The translations under genes were made by a program, and so were the position numbers. Below are positions 1 through 6,455 of a DNA stretch of 7,932 nucleotides, piece after piece. A model generated the notes under the pieces. That model searched no databases. It was not told the DNA's origin and saw nothing but the letters and a program-made list of their open reading frames with translations. The stretch is from Bacillota bacterium (GTDB lineage Bacteria > Bacillota > Clostridia > Lachnospirales > Lachnospiraceae), in the NCBI GenBank assembly GCA_023425485.1, contig JAFACO010000243.1, forward strand, positions 1 through 7,932. Direction: 5' to 3'. Position 1 is the stretch's first letter; each line of letters starts with the position of its first letter.

Positions 1-1
1 T

Positions 2-136
2 GTAACAGATGATTATGAGGCTGCTCATAAAAAGCATGCTGAAATGGGTTGTATATGTTACGAAAATCCAGGCATGGGAATTTACTTCATTAGTGATCCG
101 GATGGCTACTGGCTCGAGATTATTCCAGCTAGATAA
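2..136 (+). CDS. Glyoxalase I-type (lactoylglutathione lyase family) protein, C-terminal part
   Basis: Only the last 44 codons and the TAA stop are in the window; the gene begins upstream. The visible tail ends in ISDPDGYWLEIIPAR. The DPDGYWLEI motif is the hallmark of the last beta strand of glyoxalase I / VOC-fold enzymes, and its Glu is the usual metal ligand. Family members isomerise the hemithioacetal of methylglyoxal and a thiol in the cytosol. The preceding MGCICYENPGMGIYFISD also fits the last betaalphabetabetabeta repeat. The family call is good, but the exact substrate cannot be judged from the tail, since other VOC dioxygenase-like proteins share the fold. It is followed after 21 bases by a strong hairpin and is convergent with the minus-strand gene run. 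Confidence 0.8.
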   Translation, partial: VTDDYEAAHKKHAEMGCICYENPGMGIYFISDPDGYWLEIIPAR

Positions 137-157
137 ATAGGTGTACTATAAAGTCAC

Positions 158-218
158 GGCTGGAGCCTTTGTGGGTTCTAATGTGTTTCAACTCCCACAA
201 AGGCTCCAGCCTGGTTTT
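158..218 (+). terminator. Rho-independent terminator with perfect 18-bp stem
   Basis: The arms at 158-175 (GGCTGGAGCCTTTGTGGG) and 194-211 are perfect reverse complements, separated by an 18-nt loop. On the plus strand the stem is followed by TGGTTTTCT, a short, slightly interrupted T run, so it fits as terminator of the glyoxalase gene that stops at 136. Read on the minus strand the stem is followed by GTGACTTTAT, a weaker run. It might therefore also stop transcripts coming from the convergent gene that ends at 400. Confidence 0.8.
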
Positions 219-243
219 CTATATTTATATTGAATAATATAAT

Positions 244-359
244 TTACTTATCATCTAGTTTACTTACGATAATCTCATATTCATATTGGTTGACCATACA
301 TTATCATCTATTTCATTTTCTACTTTTGGAGTTATCATTTTTACAGAAAATTCATCCAT
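244..359 (-). pseudogene. Possible frameshifted remnant of a small gene
   Basis: An ATG at 359-357 opens a 31-codon frame starting MDEFSVKMITPKVENEIDDN and ending with TAA at 264-266. Overlapping it in another frame is MVNQYEYEIIVSKLDDK, which ends at 244. The two stretches join naturally near 290-297 and both have protein-like, charged composition. This would fit one small gene broken by a frameshift. The ribosome binding site is weak (GAAAAGAA) and the DNA is A/T-rich, so chance is quite possible. I recognise no family. Confidence 0.2.
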
Positions 360-399
360 TTCTTTTCACATAAATACTTTTTCTAATAATTTATGGTAT

Positions 400-1197
400 T
401 TAATTATTTATAAGGTTTAATAGCCACTCTTTTTCATTTCTTGAGATTTCGTTTTCTTGCTGATTATTATCATAAAGCCTTCGAGCCGCAGTAATTGGTA
501 AACATCGTATGATATCTTCTTGATGAGTGCCCGATAGTTTGCAATAGTATATCACATAGTCTTTTGCAAAGTTAACAACTAGTTCCCAGATTGGTTCAGG
601 TAATACTTGCTTGATGGCAGGTGAGTTTAATGTCATATACGTCCACGCAACATCTAATATAGGATTTCCTGTACATGCTCCATTCCAATCAATAACACGA
701 TATTCATTCCCTTCACCAATTACATTGAGTGGTTGATAATCACCGTGGCATAGCATATTCGCCCTTGGTATACGATCAAGAAGTTTTAATAGCAACTCCG
801 CCCTATCTCCCAATATACTTGTTAACTCCACAATACGATTTTTTAGAAACTCATATTGTGAGGGTAGCTCTGGTATTATTTTTTGATGAATATCATAATG
901 CATTTGTGCAAATGTATTTGCTAATTCGGTTTTGTATACTCCTTGTAAAATCGGCTCTGCCATAATCATTCCAGAAATACGTTCATATATTAAAGCTTTT
1001 TTATCATTCATATTAATTGAACCAATAAGCCTTGGAATTGCAAGTGAGTGATTATTAAGTATCTGCCCTATATATAGTTCATTATCTATTACATCATCTG
1101 TAACATGAGGCTTATAAACCTTTATTACTTCATTTTCTCCCCATTCATATACATTGGACGTGCCACCGCTTCCCAATTCTTTTCCCATTTTGTTCAT
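400..1197 (-). CDS. APH-family phosphotransferase (aminoglycoside/choline kinase-like fold)
   Basis: This is a 265-residue soluble protein with a small-molecule kinase fold. The N-lobe has a glycine-rich loop LGSGGTSNVY (residues 8-17), a nucleotide-binding Lys in VIKVYK (K26) and a candidate helix-C Glu near residue 40. The catalytic loop is LCHGDYQPLN (149-158) with base D153 and N158. The metal-binding Asp is D170 in VIDWNGA, followed by the typical NPILDVAW. Members phosphorylate aminoglycosides, choline, amino sugars and other hydroxylated metabolites; the substrate cannot be told here, and resistance should not be assumed. The ATG directly abuts the TAG stop of the upstream gene (TAGATG) and a GGGG lies 7 bases before it, which suggests translational coupling. 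A second Met at residue 4 is a possible alternative start. This is the last gene of the run. Confidence 0.85.
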   Translation of the reverse strand: MNKMGKELGSGGTSNVYEWGENEVIKVYKPHVTDDVIDNELYIGQILNNHSLAIPRLIGSINMNDKKALIYERISGMIMAEPILQGVYKTELANTFAQMHYDIHQKIIPELPSQYEFLKNRIVELTSILGDRAELLLKLLDRIPRANMLCHGDYQPLNVIGEGNEYRVIDWNGACTGNPILDVAWTYMTLNSPAIKQVLPEPIWELVVNFAKDYVIYYCKLSGTHQEDIIRCLPITAARRLYDNNQQENEISRNEKEWLLNLINN

Positions 1198-1533
1198 CTA
1201 ATACCCCAGCAGTAAAATTATTTTTTTCAGAGTTTCCTCGGGTAATTCTTGATTATCAAATATCTGCAGCATACCTTTGGGAGTTATTTTATAATCTTTT
1301 AACTCATCTTTATATTGAACTACCGAATCGGCAATAAAATTAATATGGTCATCAAAGACACGAATTAATATCATCCACTTGTCTTTATAGAAGCACGGAA
1401 CTTTGGTCCATAATTTTTCTTGGATATCTTGTATATTTTCATGAATTATAGTTCGAATGGTTTCAAGCTTAGCTATCTTACTGTCATCGTACTTATTAAA
1501 ATAGTCTGTAATTTCTTTATTTCTTTCTCCCAT
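1198..1533 (-). CDS. DUF1801 / YdhG-like small protein
   Basis: A 111-residue cytosolic protein. The N-terminal part is helical (MGERNKEITDYFNKYDDSKI) and is followed by EKLWTKVPCFYKDKWMILIR (39-58). That segment matches the DUF1801/YdhG pattern in which a Trp and a Pro-x-Phe precede a strand that reads out a small compact domain. The C-terminus, QELPEETLKKIILLLGY, is the usual closing helix. The biochemical role of this family is unclear; members are often found beside acetyltransferases or other small stress genes. A GGGGG tract 6 bases before the ATG gives a good ribosome binding site. It lies 39 bases after the GNAT gene and its TAG abuts the next ATG, so it sits in the middle of an operon. 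The family call rests on motif resemblance only. Confidence 0.65.
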   Translation of the reverse strand: MGERNKEITDYFNKYDDSKIAKLETIRTIIHENIQDIQEKLWTKVPCFYKDKWMILIRVFDDHINFIADSVVQYKDELKDYKITPKGMLQIFDNQELPEETLKKIILLLGY

Positions 1534-1572
1534 TGTTGTCCCCCGAATTGTAATAGTTTAATTACCTATAAT

Positions 1573-2067
1573 TTAATTAATACCTACATAATGATATGCA
1601 ATTCTGGGACTGCCATCACCAACATAAATAATCCCACATCGTTCAAATTGATTCTTTTCTAAAAGATATTGCATTATTTTATTGTCATGATGCGTATCCG
1701 CTCTTAAATTCGTCGTTTTCTCTTTACAAAACTCTATGCATTTGCTTGTTACACCCTTAACTGTGCCATCGCCTGCTAATCTATGAATTGTTCCATAGGG
1801 TTCTTCGTTTTTCCAGGAACCAGCTTCAATGATTGCATACGTTGGGTCATCTCCAAACATAAGGACAAATACCGCATGTACTTTGTTATCAGAAGAGCAC
1901 ACTACATAACATTGCTTTTTCACTATGTCGTCTTCAAGAAGTTCCCTTTGCGGGTAACCATCCCTCCATTGTGTTGGATTCCCATTATTGTTCATATATT
2001 CTTTGGCTTTACAATAAACCCTCATTATTGAGTCTAAATCTTCAAATCTTGCTTCTCTCACTAACAT
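1573..2067 (-). CDS. GNAT-family N-acetyltransferase
   Basis: A 164-residue acetyl-CoA-dependent acyltransferase. It opens with a typical GNAT start, VREARFEDLDSIMRVY (residues 3-18). Further landmarks are NGNPTQWRDGYP (28-39), the acidic strand DDPTYAIIEAGSW (73-85), EPYGTIHRLAGDGTVKG (89-105) covering the acetyl-CoA pyrophosphate loop, LRADTHHDN (121-129), and QFERCGIIYVGDGSPRIAYH (140-159). This set is characteristic of a GNAT subfamily common in Firmicutes. The acceptor is unknown; a small amine or a protein N-terminus are both possible. The start is fixed because an in-frame TAA immediately precedes the ATG. AAAGGAC lies about 9 bases upstream. A four-codon out-of-frame ATG...TAG overlaps the start, which could slightly lower initiation. 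It lies 51 bases after the DUF2500 gene with no terminator between. Confidence 0.88.
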   Translation of the reverse strand: MLVREARFEDLDSIMRVYCKAKEYMNNNGNPTQWRDGYPQRELLEDDIVKKQCYVVCSSDNKVHAVFVLMFGDDPTYAIIEAGSWKNEEPYGTIHRLAGDGTVKGVTSKCIEFCKEKTTNLRADTHHDNKIMQYLLEKNQFERCGIIYVGDGSPRIAYHYVGIN

Positions 2068-2118
2068 TTATCCATTGTCCTTTCAAAACCTTTTCACGCT
2101 AACTAATTCTCAATTATA

Positions 2119-2520
2119 TTACTGCTGCCTAATACGTTCAAACCCCTTATAGCGAGTTCCTTGGAAAGTCAACTTACCCATATCCTGCTCTACAAGTAAT
2201 CCAAACTCTGTATCCCGAACTTCAAATTCCATACGATCACCACTTGCAACTTCAAAAGTTACATAATAGTTTGTTGATGATGTATTATGGATCATATCAT
2301 CCGTACCTGTATTATGATGGTAATGATGTATCTCTGATCTCTTAGTTACAACAGTCGCATCAACTGTAAGAACTGGAGATGCATTGTTCCTACTCCACCG
2401 GTTAGCTCCTTGTATTACACTTACAATAATCATTCCAAAAATTAAAACAAATCCTATTGTAACAATTATAGGCACTAGGGTAAACATGATACCCGGTCCT
2501 TCAAATGGTGATAATCCCAT
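2119..2520 (-). CDS. DUF2500-type membrane-anchored protein
   Basis: A 133-residue protein with one N-terminal membrane segment (about 12-36, FTLVPIIVTIGFVLIFGMII) and a soluble beta-rich domain. The SPVLTVDATVVTKR segment (48-61), a variable His-rich loop (HHYHHN, 65-70), then YYVTFEVASGDRMEFEV and GLLVEQDMGKLTFQGTRYKG are the signature of the DUF2500 family as I know it. These are small envelope proteins found in many Firmicutes and enterobacteria, with unknown function. The orientation of the soluble domain is not certain. The ribosome binding site is excellent: GAGGAGG 8 bases before the ATG. It begins right after the TAG of the preceding small gene (2535), which implies cotranscription and coupling. 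Confidence 0.8.
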   Translation of the reverse strand: MGLSPFEGPGIMFTLVPIIVTIGFVLIFGMIIVSVIQGANRWSRNNASPVLTVDATVVTKRSEIHHYHHNTGTDDMIHNTSSTNYYVTFEVASGDRMEFEVRDTEFGLLVEQDMGKLTFQGTRYKGFERIRQQ

Positions 2521-2534
2521 GATTACATCCTCCT

Positions 2535-2723
2535 CTATGCTTTTAATTCTTTTCTTTTATTAGCTATAAAAGTATTAAATTCGTCAATTGATTTGCTCTC
2601 TTCTGGAAAGGATAATACTCTTGCAAAAAATTTATAAATATATCCTGCATCTTCAATTTCATAATATTCCTTACTTTCATAACTTCTTTCCAATAAATAG
2701 AAGTACAATTGATTGATTGCCAA
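2535..2723 (-). CDS. Small unrecognised protein; start uncertain, maybe 5' truncated or frameshift product
   Basis: I do not recognise this protein. The frame encodes 62 residues from a TTG start (LAINQLYFYLLERSYESKEY...) to TAG at 2535. The composition is protein-like: acidic and aromatic, with EEESKSIDEF-type segments, and the C-terminus is basic (ANKRKELKA). The same frame stays open upstream to 2813, giving 92 open codons, and the extension KEYDNLYLAINQLY still looks like coding sequence. It contains no ATG or GTG. An AAGGAG motif at 2744-2739 lies 15 bases before the TTG, which is too far, and 1 base before an out-of-frame ATG, which is too close. The gene may therefore start at an unusual codon, have lost its 5' end, or be read by a -1 shift from the upstream gene. 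Its stop directly precedes the ribosome binding site of the DUF2500 gene. Confidence 0.5.
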   Translation of the reverse strand: MAINQLYFYLLERSYESKEYYEIEDAGYIYKFFARVLSFPEESKSIDEFNTFIANKRKELKA

Positions 2724-2794
2724 ATATAAATTATCATACTCCTTATAGGTTGTGGAATGGAATATATTAAATATTACAATATTCTTCTTACTAA

Positions 2795-2983
2795 TTATCT
2801 CTTTTTTACGAGTCTATATTTTAAATATTTAACAACTCCAAGTACAGCTATAAATGCTCCACTAAACAACAAGCTTTTAAAAATATCCTCCTCTACAAAT
2901 AAAAACATTAAAATGAATACTAATACAAATTGTATAAAATAAACTAGCAGTATTTGAGATACTTTCATCCGATCCTCCAACAT
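2795..2983 (-). CDS. Small two-helix membrane protein
   Basis: A 62-residue hydrophobic protein of unknown family. Two membrane segments are visible, at about residues 9-30 (SQILLVYFIQFVLVFILMFL) and 36-53 (KSLLFSGAFIAVLGVVKY). They are separated by an acidic turn (VEEDIF), and a strongly basic tail (KYLKYRLVKKR) predicts a cytosolic C-terminus. Two starts are plausible. The first ATG (2983) has AGAGGA 5 bases upstream. Met-6 (ATG at 2968) has a stronger GGAGG 5 bases upstream, which overlaps the codons of the longer form, and gives the more typical MKVSQ opening. I give the outer start but consider Met-6 at least as likely. It is the first gene after the promoter at 3043-3072. Its last codons form an A AAA AAG slippery heptamer. 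Confidence 0.65.
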   Translation of the reverse strand: MLEDRMKVSQILLVYFIQFVLVFILMFLFVEEDIFKSLLFSGAFIAVLGVVKYLKYRLVKKR

Positions 2984-3042
2984 TTTATTCCTCTATATAA
3001 TTTAGTTACATTAAGGTTTCTAACACTAAATAAACTGGTATT

Positions 3043-3072
3043 ATTATACAATACATCTACCTAGATTGCCAT
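3043..3072 (-). promoter_or_regulatory. Sigma-A-type promoter of the six-gene run
   Basis: On the minus strand a perfect TATAAT (3048-3043) is preceded, after 18 bases, by ATGGCA (3072-3067), a 4/6 match to TTGACA. Transcription would begin near 3036, about 50-70 bases before the first start codon. The inverted repeat ATTGC-CAT-GCAAT (3065-3077) overlaps the -35. The surrounding spacer (2984-3207) is A/T-rich and shows no other feature I can support. Confidence 0.5.
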
Positions 3073-3202
3073 GCAATTTTATTAATATAGATTTAGAATA
3101 AAGTAATAAGCACATTAAATTTTATTAGAAGTAACAATTCTTACTAGTAGCACCCATATGATTAGGAAATTATGTAATGAATGAGTATAAGCTTTTTATA
3201 AT

Positions 3203-3255
3203 AGAAAAAGAGACTGATTTCACAACCGCATAGGTTAATCTAAAATCAGTCTCTT
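3203..3255 (-). terminator. Rho-independent terminator of carAB
   Basis: The arms at 3208-3220 and 3243-3255 form a 13-bp perfect stem (AAGAGACTGATTT on the plus strand). A smaller inner AACC/GGTT pairing lies in the 22-nt loop. On the minus strand the stem begins 5 bases after the carB stop and runs into CTTTTTCTATT, a good T run. It ends carAB and insulates it from the downstream small-gene promoter. Confidence 0.88.
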
Positions 3256-3260
3256 CGCTA

Positions 3261-6200
3261 TTATATTTGTGCTACGTCTACAAGTGTGATTTCTTCGTTG
3301 GCATTCTCCATACTGGTAAGTAGTGCTGCTGCTGTATCAATTGCAGTAAAGCAGGTAACACCGGTCTCTATGGAGGTACGGCGGATTAAGAAACCATCTC
3401 TGGTTTTATCACGTCCCAAGGTAGGTGTATTAATTACCATATCAATTTCATGACTCATGATTAGGTCAAGTATATTTGGATGATCCTGATCAATCTTGCG
3501 AATTGTGGTTGCAGGAATTCCATTATCTGTTAAGGCTTCGGCTGTTCCTTCGGTGGCGAAGATTTCATAACCGAGCGCAATTAATCTTCTTCCAAGCTCT
3601 ACTCCCTCTTCACGGTCTTGCTTCTTCACGGTCATTATCATCTTCTTATGCTTTGGCAGATTAACACCAGCTCCTAAGAAGGCTTTATATAAGGCTTCAT
3701 GATAGGTCTTCGCAATACCCAAGCATTCACCGGTGGATTTCATTTCTGGCCCTAAACTAGTCTCTGCACCACGAAGTTTCTCGAAGGAGAAAACTGGCAT
3801 CTTGATTGCGATATATTCTGACTCCGGCCATAATCCCGGTTCATAACCCTGTGATTTAATACTCTCTCCTAAAATAACCTTTGTTGCAATATCTACGATT
3901 GGAAGCGCAGTTACCTTACTAATGTACGGAACAGTACGGCTGGAACGAGGATTTACCTCAATTACATATACTTTTTCGTTAAATACGATGAACTGGATGT
4001 TGATTAATCCGATGACATGTAAGGAGCTTGCCAGCTTCTTCGTATAGTCAACAATCTCTTCCTTTACTTTCTCGCTTATGCTTTGGGAAGGATATACCGA
4101 AATACTATCTCCGGAGTGAATTCCGGCTCTCTCTATGTGTTCCATAATACCAGGGATAAGAATATCTTCTCCATCACACACAGCATCAACTTCTACTTCT
4201 TTACCCATGAGGTATTTATCCACCAATATTGGGTGTTCCTGAACCGTCATGTTAATGATATTCATGAACTCTACAATATCTTCATCACTAATTGCGATCT
4301 GCATGCCCTGACCACCAAGTACGTAGGAGGGACGAACCAGAACCGGATACCCCAACTCTTTTGCTGCTGCTAGAGCTTCCTCTGTGGTGTAAACAGTCTT
4401 ACCTGCAGGTCTTGGTATATTACAATCTTCAAGTATCTTATCGAACAACTCTCTATCTTCTGCCGCATCTACATCTGCTGCGGAGGTTCCAAGAATAGGT
4501 ACTCCCATCTTGAGTAATGCATCAGTTAGCTTAATTGCTGTCTGACCGCCAAACTGAACCACTGCACCGTCCGGCTTCTCGATATCAACAATACTTTCAA
4601 CGTCCTCCGGTGTTAGAGGTTCAAAATACAGTTTATCAGCAATATCAAAGTCCGTACTTACTGTCTCTGGATTGTTGTTTACAATAATGGTTTCACAGCC
4701 ACTCTTTGATAACGCCCAGACACTGTGTACAGAACAGTAATCGAATTCAATACCTTGACCGATACGGATTGGACCGGAACCCAGAACCATAATCTTCTTT
4801 CTTCCTTTTGTCTCTTCCACTTCATTAAAGTCACCAAAGGTTGAATAATAATACGGAGTAGCTGCATCAAATTCTGCTGCACAGGTATCTACCATCTTAT
4901 AAGCTGCCACTATGCCATTCTGTTTGCGATCAGCTTTAATTTCAGCCACGGACTTTCCTGTTAATTCAGCTATTACTCGGTCTGGATAGCCAAGTCTTTT
5001 CGCTTCCTTGAGCAGCTCAATACTGTAAGGTTTTGTTGCCAATTCCTGTTCAAGATTTACGAGAATTGCTATCTTATCTATGAACCAATAATCAATTTTT
5101 GTTATATCATGAATTTGCTCAAACGTAACTCCTTTGCGGATGGCTTCTGCGATTGCAAAGAGTCGTCTGTCATCTATTTTATATAACTCTTCTTGAACCT
5201 CTTCTAAAGTCATCTCGTTATATTTACCGTACTTTAAACTGTAAATATTCTGTTCCAGAGAACGAAGAGCCTTCATTAAAGCTGCTTCAAAGCTATTGCT
5301 GATTGCCATTACCTCGCCGGTTGCCTTCATCTGGGTGGATAGAACTCTTTTCGCAGTAATGAATTTATCAAAAGGCCATTTTGGTATTTTTACAACACAG
5401 TAATCCAGTGTTGGCTCAAAACTAGCATAGGTTTTCTTGGTTACTGCATTCTGAATTTCATCTAAGTGGTAACCGAGTGCAATCTTTGCCGCCACCTTAG
5501 CAATGGGGTAACCAGTAGCCTTCGATGCAAGTGCGGAAGAACGGCTTACACGAGGATTAACCTCAATTACACAGTATTCAAAGGTATCTGGATGAAGCGC
5601 ATACTGTACGTTACAGCCACCAGTGATGCCAAGTTCAGTGATGATATTTAAAGCCGAGCTTCGCAACATCTGATACTCTTTATCACCCAAGGTCTGCGAG
5701 GGAGCAACCACGATACTATCACCAGTATGAACTCCAACTGGATCCAGGTTTTCCATGTTACATACGGTGATGCAATTACCTGCACCATCACGCATAACTT
5801 CATATTCAATTTCCTTCCAGCCAGCAATACAACGCTCGATTAAGCACTGCCCTACCCTGGAAAGACGTAATCCGTTGGAGCAAATATCTTCCAGCTCTTC
5901 CTTGGTTGCCGCAATACCACCACCGCTGCCTCCTAGAGTATAAGCGGGACGTACCACGACTGGATATCCAATGGTCTTGGCAAACTCTACTGCAGCCTTA
6001 ACGGTTGTTACTACGGTACTTGGAGCACAGGGCTCACCAATCTTCTCCATGGTGGTTTTAAATTCTAAACGGTCCTCTGCCTTCTTGATGGTTAAGGAAG
6101 TGGTACCGATTAATTTCACATCATTCTCTTTTAAGAACCCTGACTCCTCAAGTTCCATGGCAATGTTAAGAGCCGCCTGGCCTCCAAGGGTAGGTAATAC

Positions 6201-6455
6201 ACTGTCGGGTTTTTCTTTTAATATAATTCTCTTTACGAAATCCGGAGTTAATGGCTCTATGTAGACAATATCAGCTATTTCCTTGTCTGTCATAATGGTT
6301 GCCGGATTTGAATTTACTAATACTACTGTAATACCTTCTTCTTTCAAAGAACGACATGCCTGTGTTCCCGCATAGTCAAACTCTGCTGCCTGACCAATGA
6401 TAATTGGACCCGAACCAACTACTAATACTTTTTGGATACTCTCAATTCTTGGCAT
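3261..6455 (-). CDS. carB: Carbamoyl-phosphate synthase large subunit
   Basis: 1064 residues, the normal full length. CarB makes carbamoyl phosphate from bicarbonate, ammonia tunnelled from CarA, and two ATP, feeding pyrimidine and arginine synthesis. The two homologous halves are clear. The carboxyphosphate half (about 1-400) opens LVVGSGPIIIGQAAEFDYAG, with ATP-grasp residues R129, R169 (VRPAYTLGG), E215 (GWKEIEYEV), and E298/N300 (IEVNPR). An oligomerisation region follows (about 400-550). The carbamoyl-phosphate half (about 551-935) opens IMVLGSGPIRIGQGIEFDY, with R668, R708 (VRPSYVLGG), E753 and E833/N835. The C-terminal MGS-like allosteric domain (about 936-1064) contains VINTPTLGRDKTRDG. 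All key residues seem intact. The ATG overlaps the carA stop by one base (TAATG), and GGAGG lies 10 bases upstream inside carA, so expression is coupled. A terminator follows directly. Confidence 0.98.
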   Translation of the reverse strand: MPRIESIQKVLVVGSGPIIIGQAAEFDYAGTQACRSLKEEGITVVLVNSNPATIMTDKEIADIVYIEPLTPDFVKRIILKEKPDSVLPTLGGQAALNIAMELEESGFLKENDVKLIGTTSLTIKKAEDRLEFKTTMEKIGEPCAPSTVVTTVKAAVEFAKTIGYPVVVRPAYTLGGSGGGIAATKEELEDICSNGLRLSRVGQCLIERCIAGWKEIEYEVMRDGAGNCITVCNMENLDPVGVHTGDSIVVAPSQTLGDKEYQMLRSSALNIITELGITGGCNVQYALHPDTFEYCVIEVNPRVSRSSALASKATGYPIAKVAAKIALGYHLDEIQNAVTKKTYASFEPTLDYCVVKIPKWPFDKFITAKRVLSTQMKATGEVMAISNSFEAALMKALRSLEQNIYSLKYGKYNEMTLEEVQEELYKIDDRRLFAIAEAIRKGVTFEQIHDITKIDYWFIDKIAILVNLEQELATKPYSIELLKEAKRLGYPDRVIAELTGKSVAEIKADRKQNGIVAAYKMVDTCAAEFDAATPYYYSTFGDFNEVEETKGRKKIMVLGSGPIRIGQGIEFDYCSVHSVWALSKSGCETIIVNNNPETVSTDFDIADKLYFEPLTPEDVESIVDIEKPDGAVVQFGGQTAIKLTDALLKMGVPILGTSAADVDAAEDRELFDKILEDCNIPRPAGKTVYTTEEALAAAKELGYPVLVRPSYVLGGQGMQIAISDEDIVEFMNIINMTVQEHPILVDKYLMGKEVEVDAVCDGEDILIPGIMEHIERAGIHSGDSISVYPSQSISEKVKEEIVDYTKKLASSLHVIGLINIQFIVFNEKVYVIEVNPRSSRTVPYISKVTALPIVDIATKVILGESIKSQGYEPGLWPESEYIAIKMPVFSFEKLRGAETSLGPEMKSTGECLGIAKTYHEALYKAFLGAGVNLPKHKKMIMTVKKQDREEGVELGRRLIALGYEIFATEGTAEALTDNGIPATTIRKIDQDHPNILDLIMSHEIDMVINTPTLGRDKTRDGFLIRRTSIETGVTCFTAIDTAAALLTSMENANEEITLVDVAQI

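Noticed and set aside
729..965. Plus-strand open frame of 78 codons
   Set aside because: It lies wholly antisense to the APH-family gene, whose motifs are intact, and its translation shows no family features.
1420..2031. Plus-strand open frames at 1420-1662 and 1783-2031
   Set aside because: They are antisense to the DUF1801 and GNAT genes, with low-complexity hydrophobic translations and no supporting ribosome binding site.
2757..2942. Plus-strand frame of 61 codons over the small membrane gene
   Set aside because: The translation is dominated by N, T, K and Y, as expected from A/T-rich noncoding DNA. The opposite strand encodes clear membrane helices behind good ribosome binding sites.
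2984..3207. A further small gene between the run and carB
   Set aside because: I saw no reading frame with a plausible start, ribosome binding site and protein-like composition on either strand; only a promoter is supported.
3476..6264. Several open frames on both strands inside carB (for example 4083-4373, 4679-4882, 5971-6264)
   Set aside because: carB is full-length with all catalytic motifs, so these are out-of-frame or antisense shadows.
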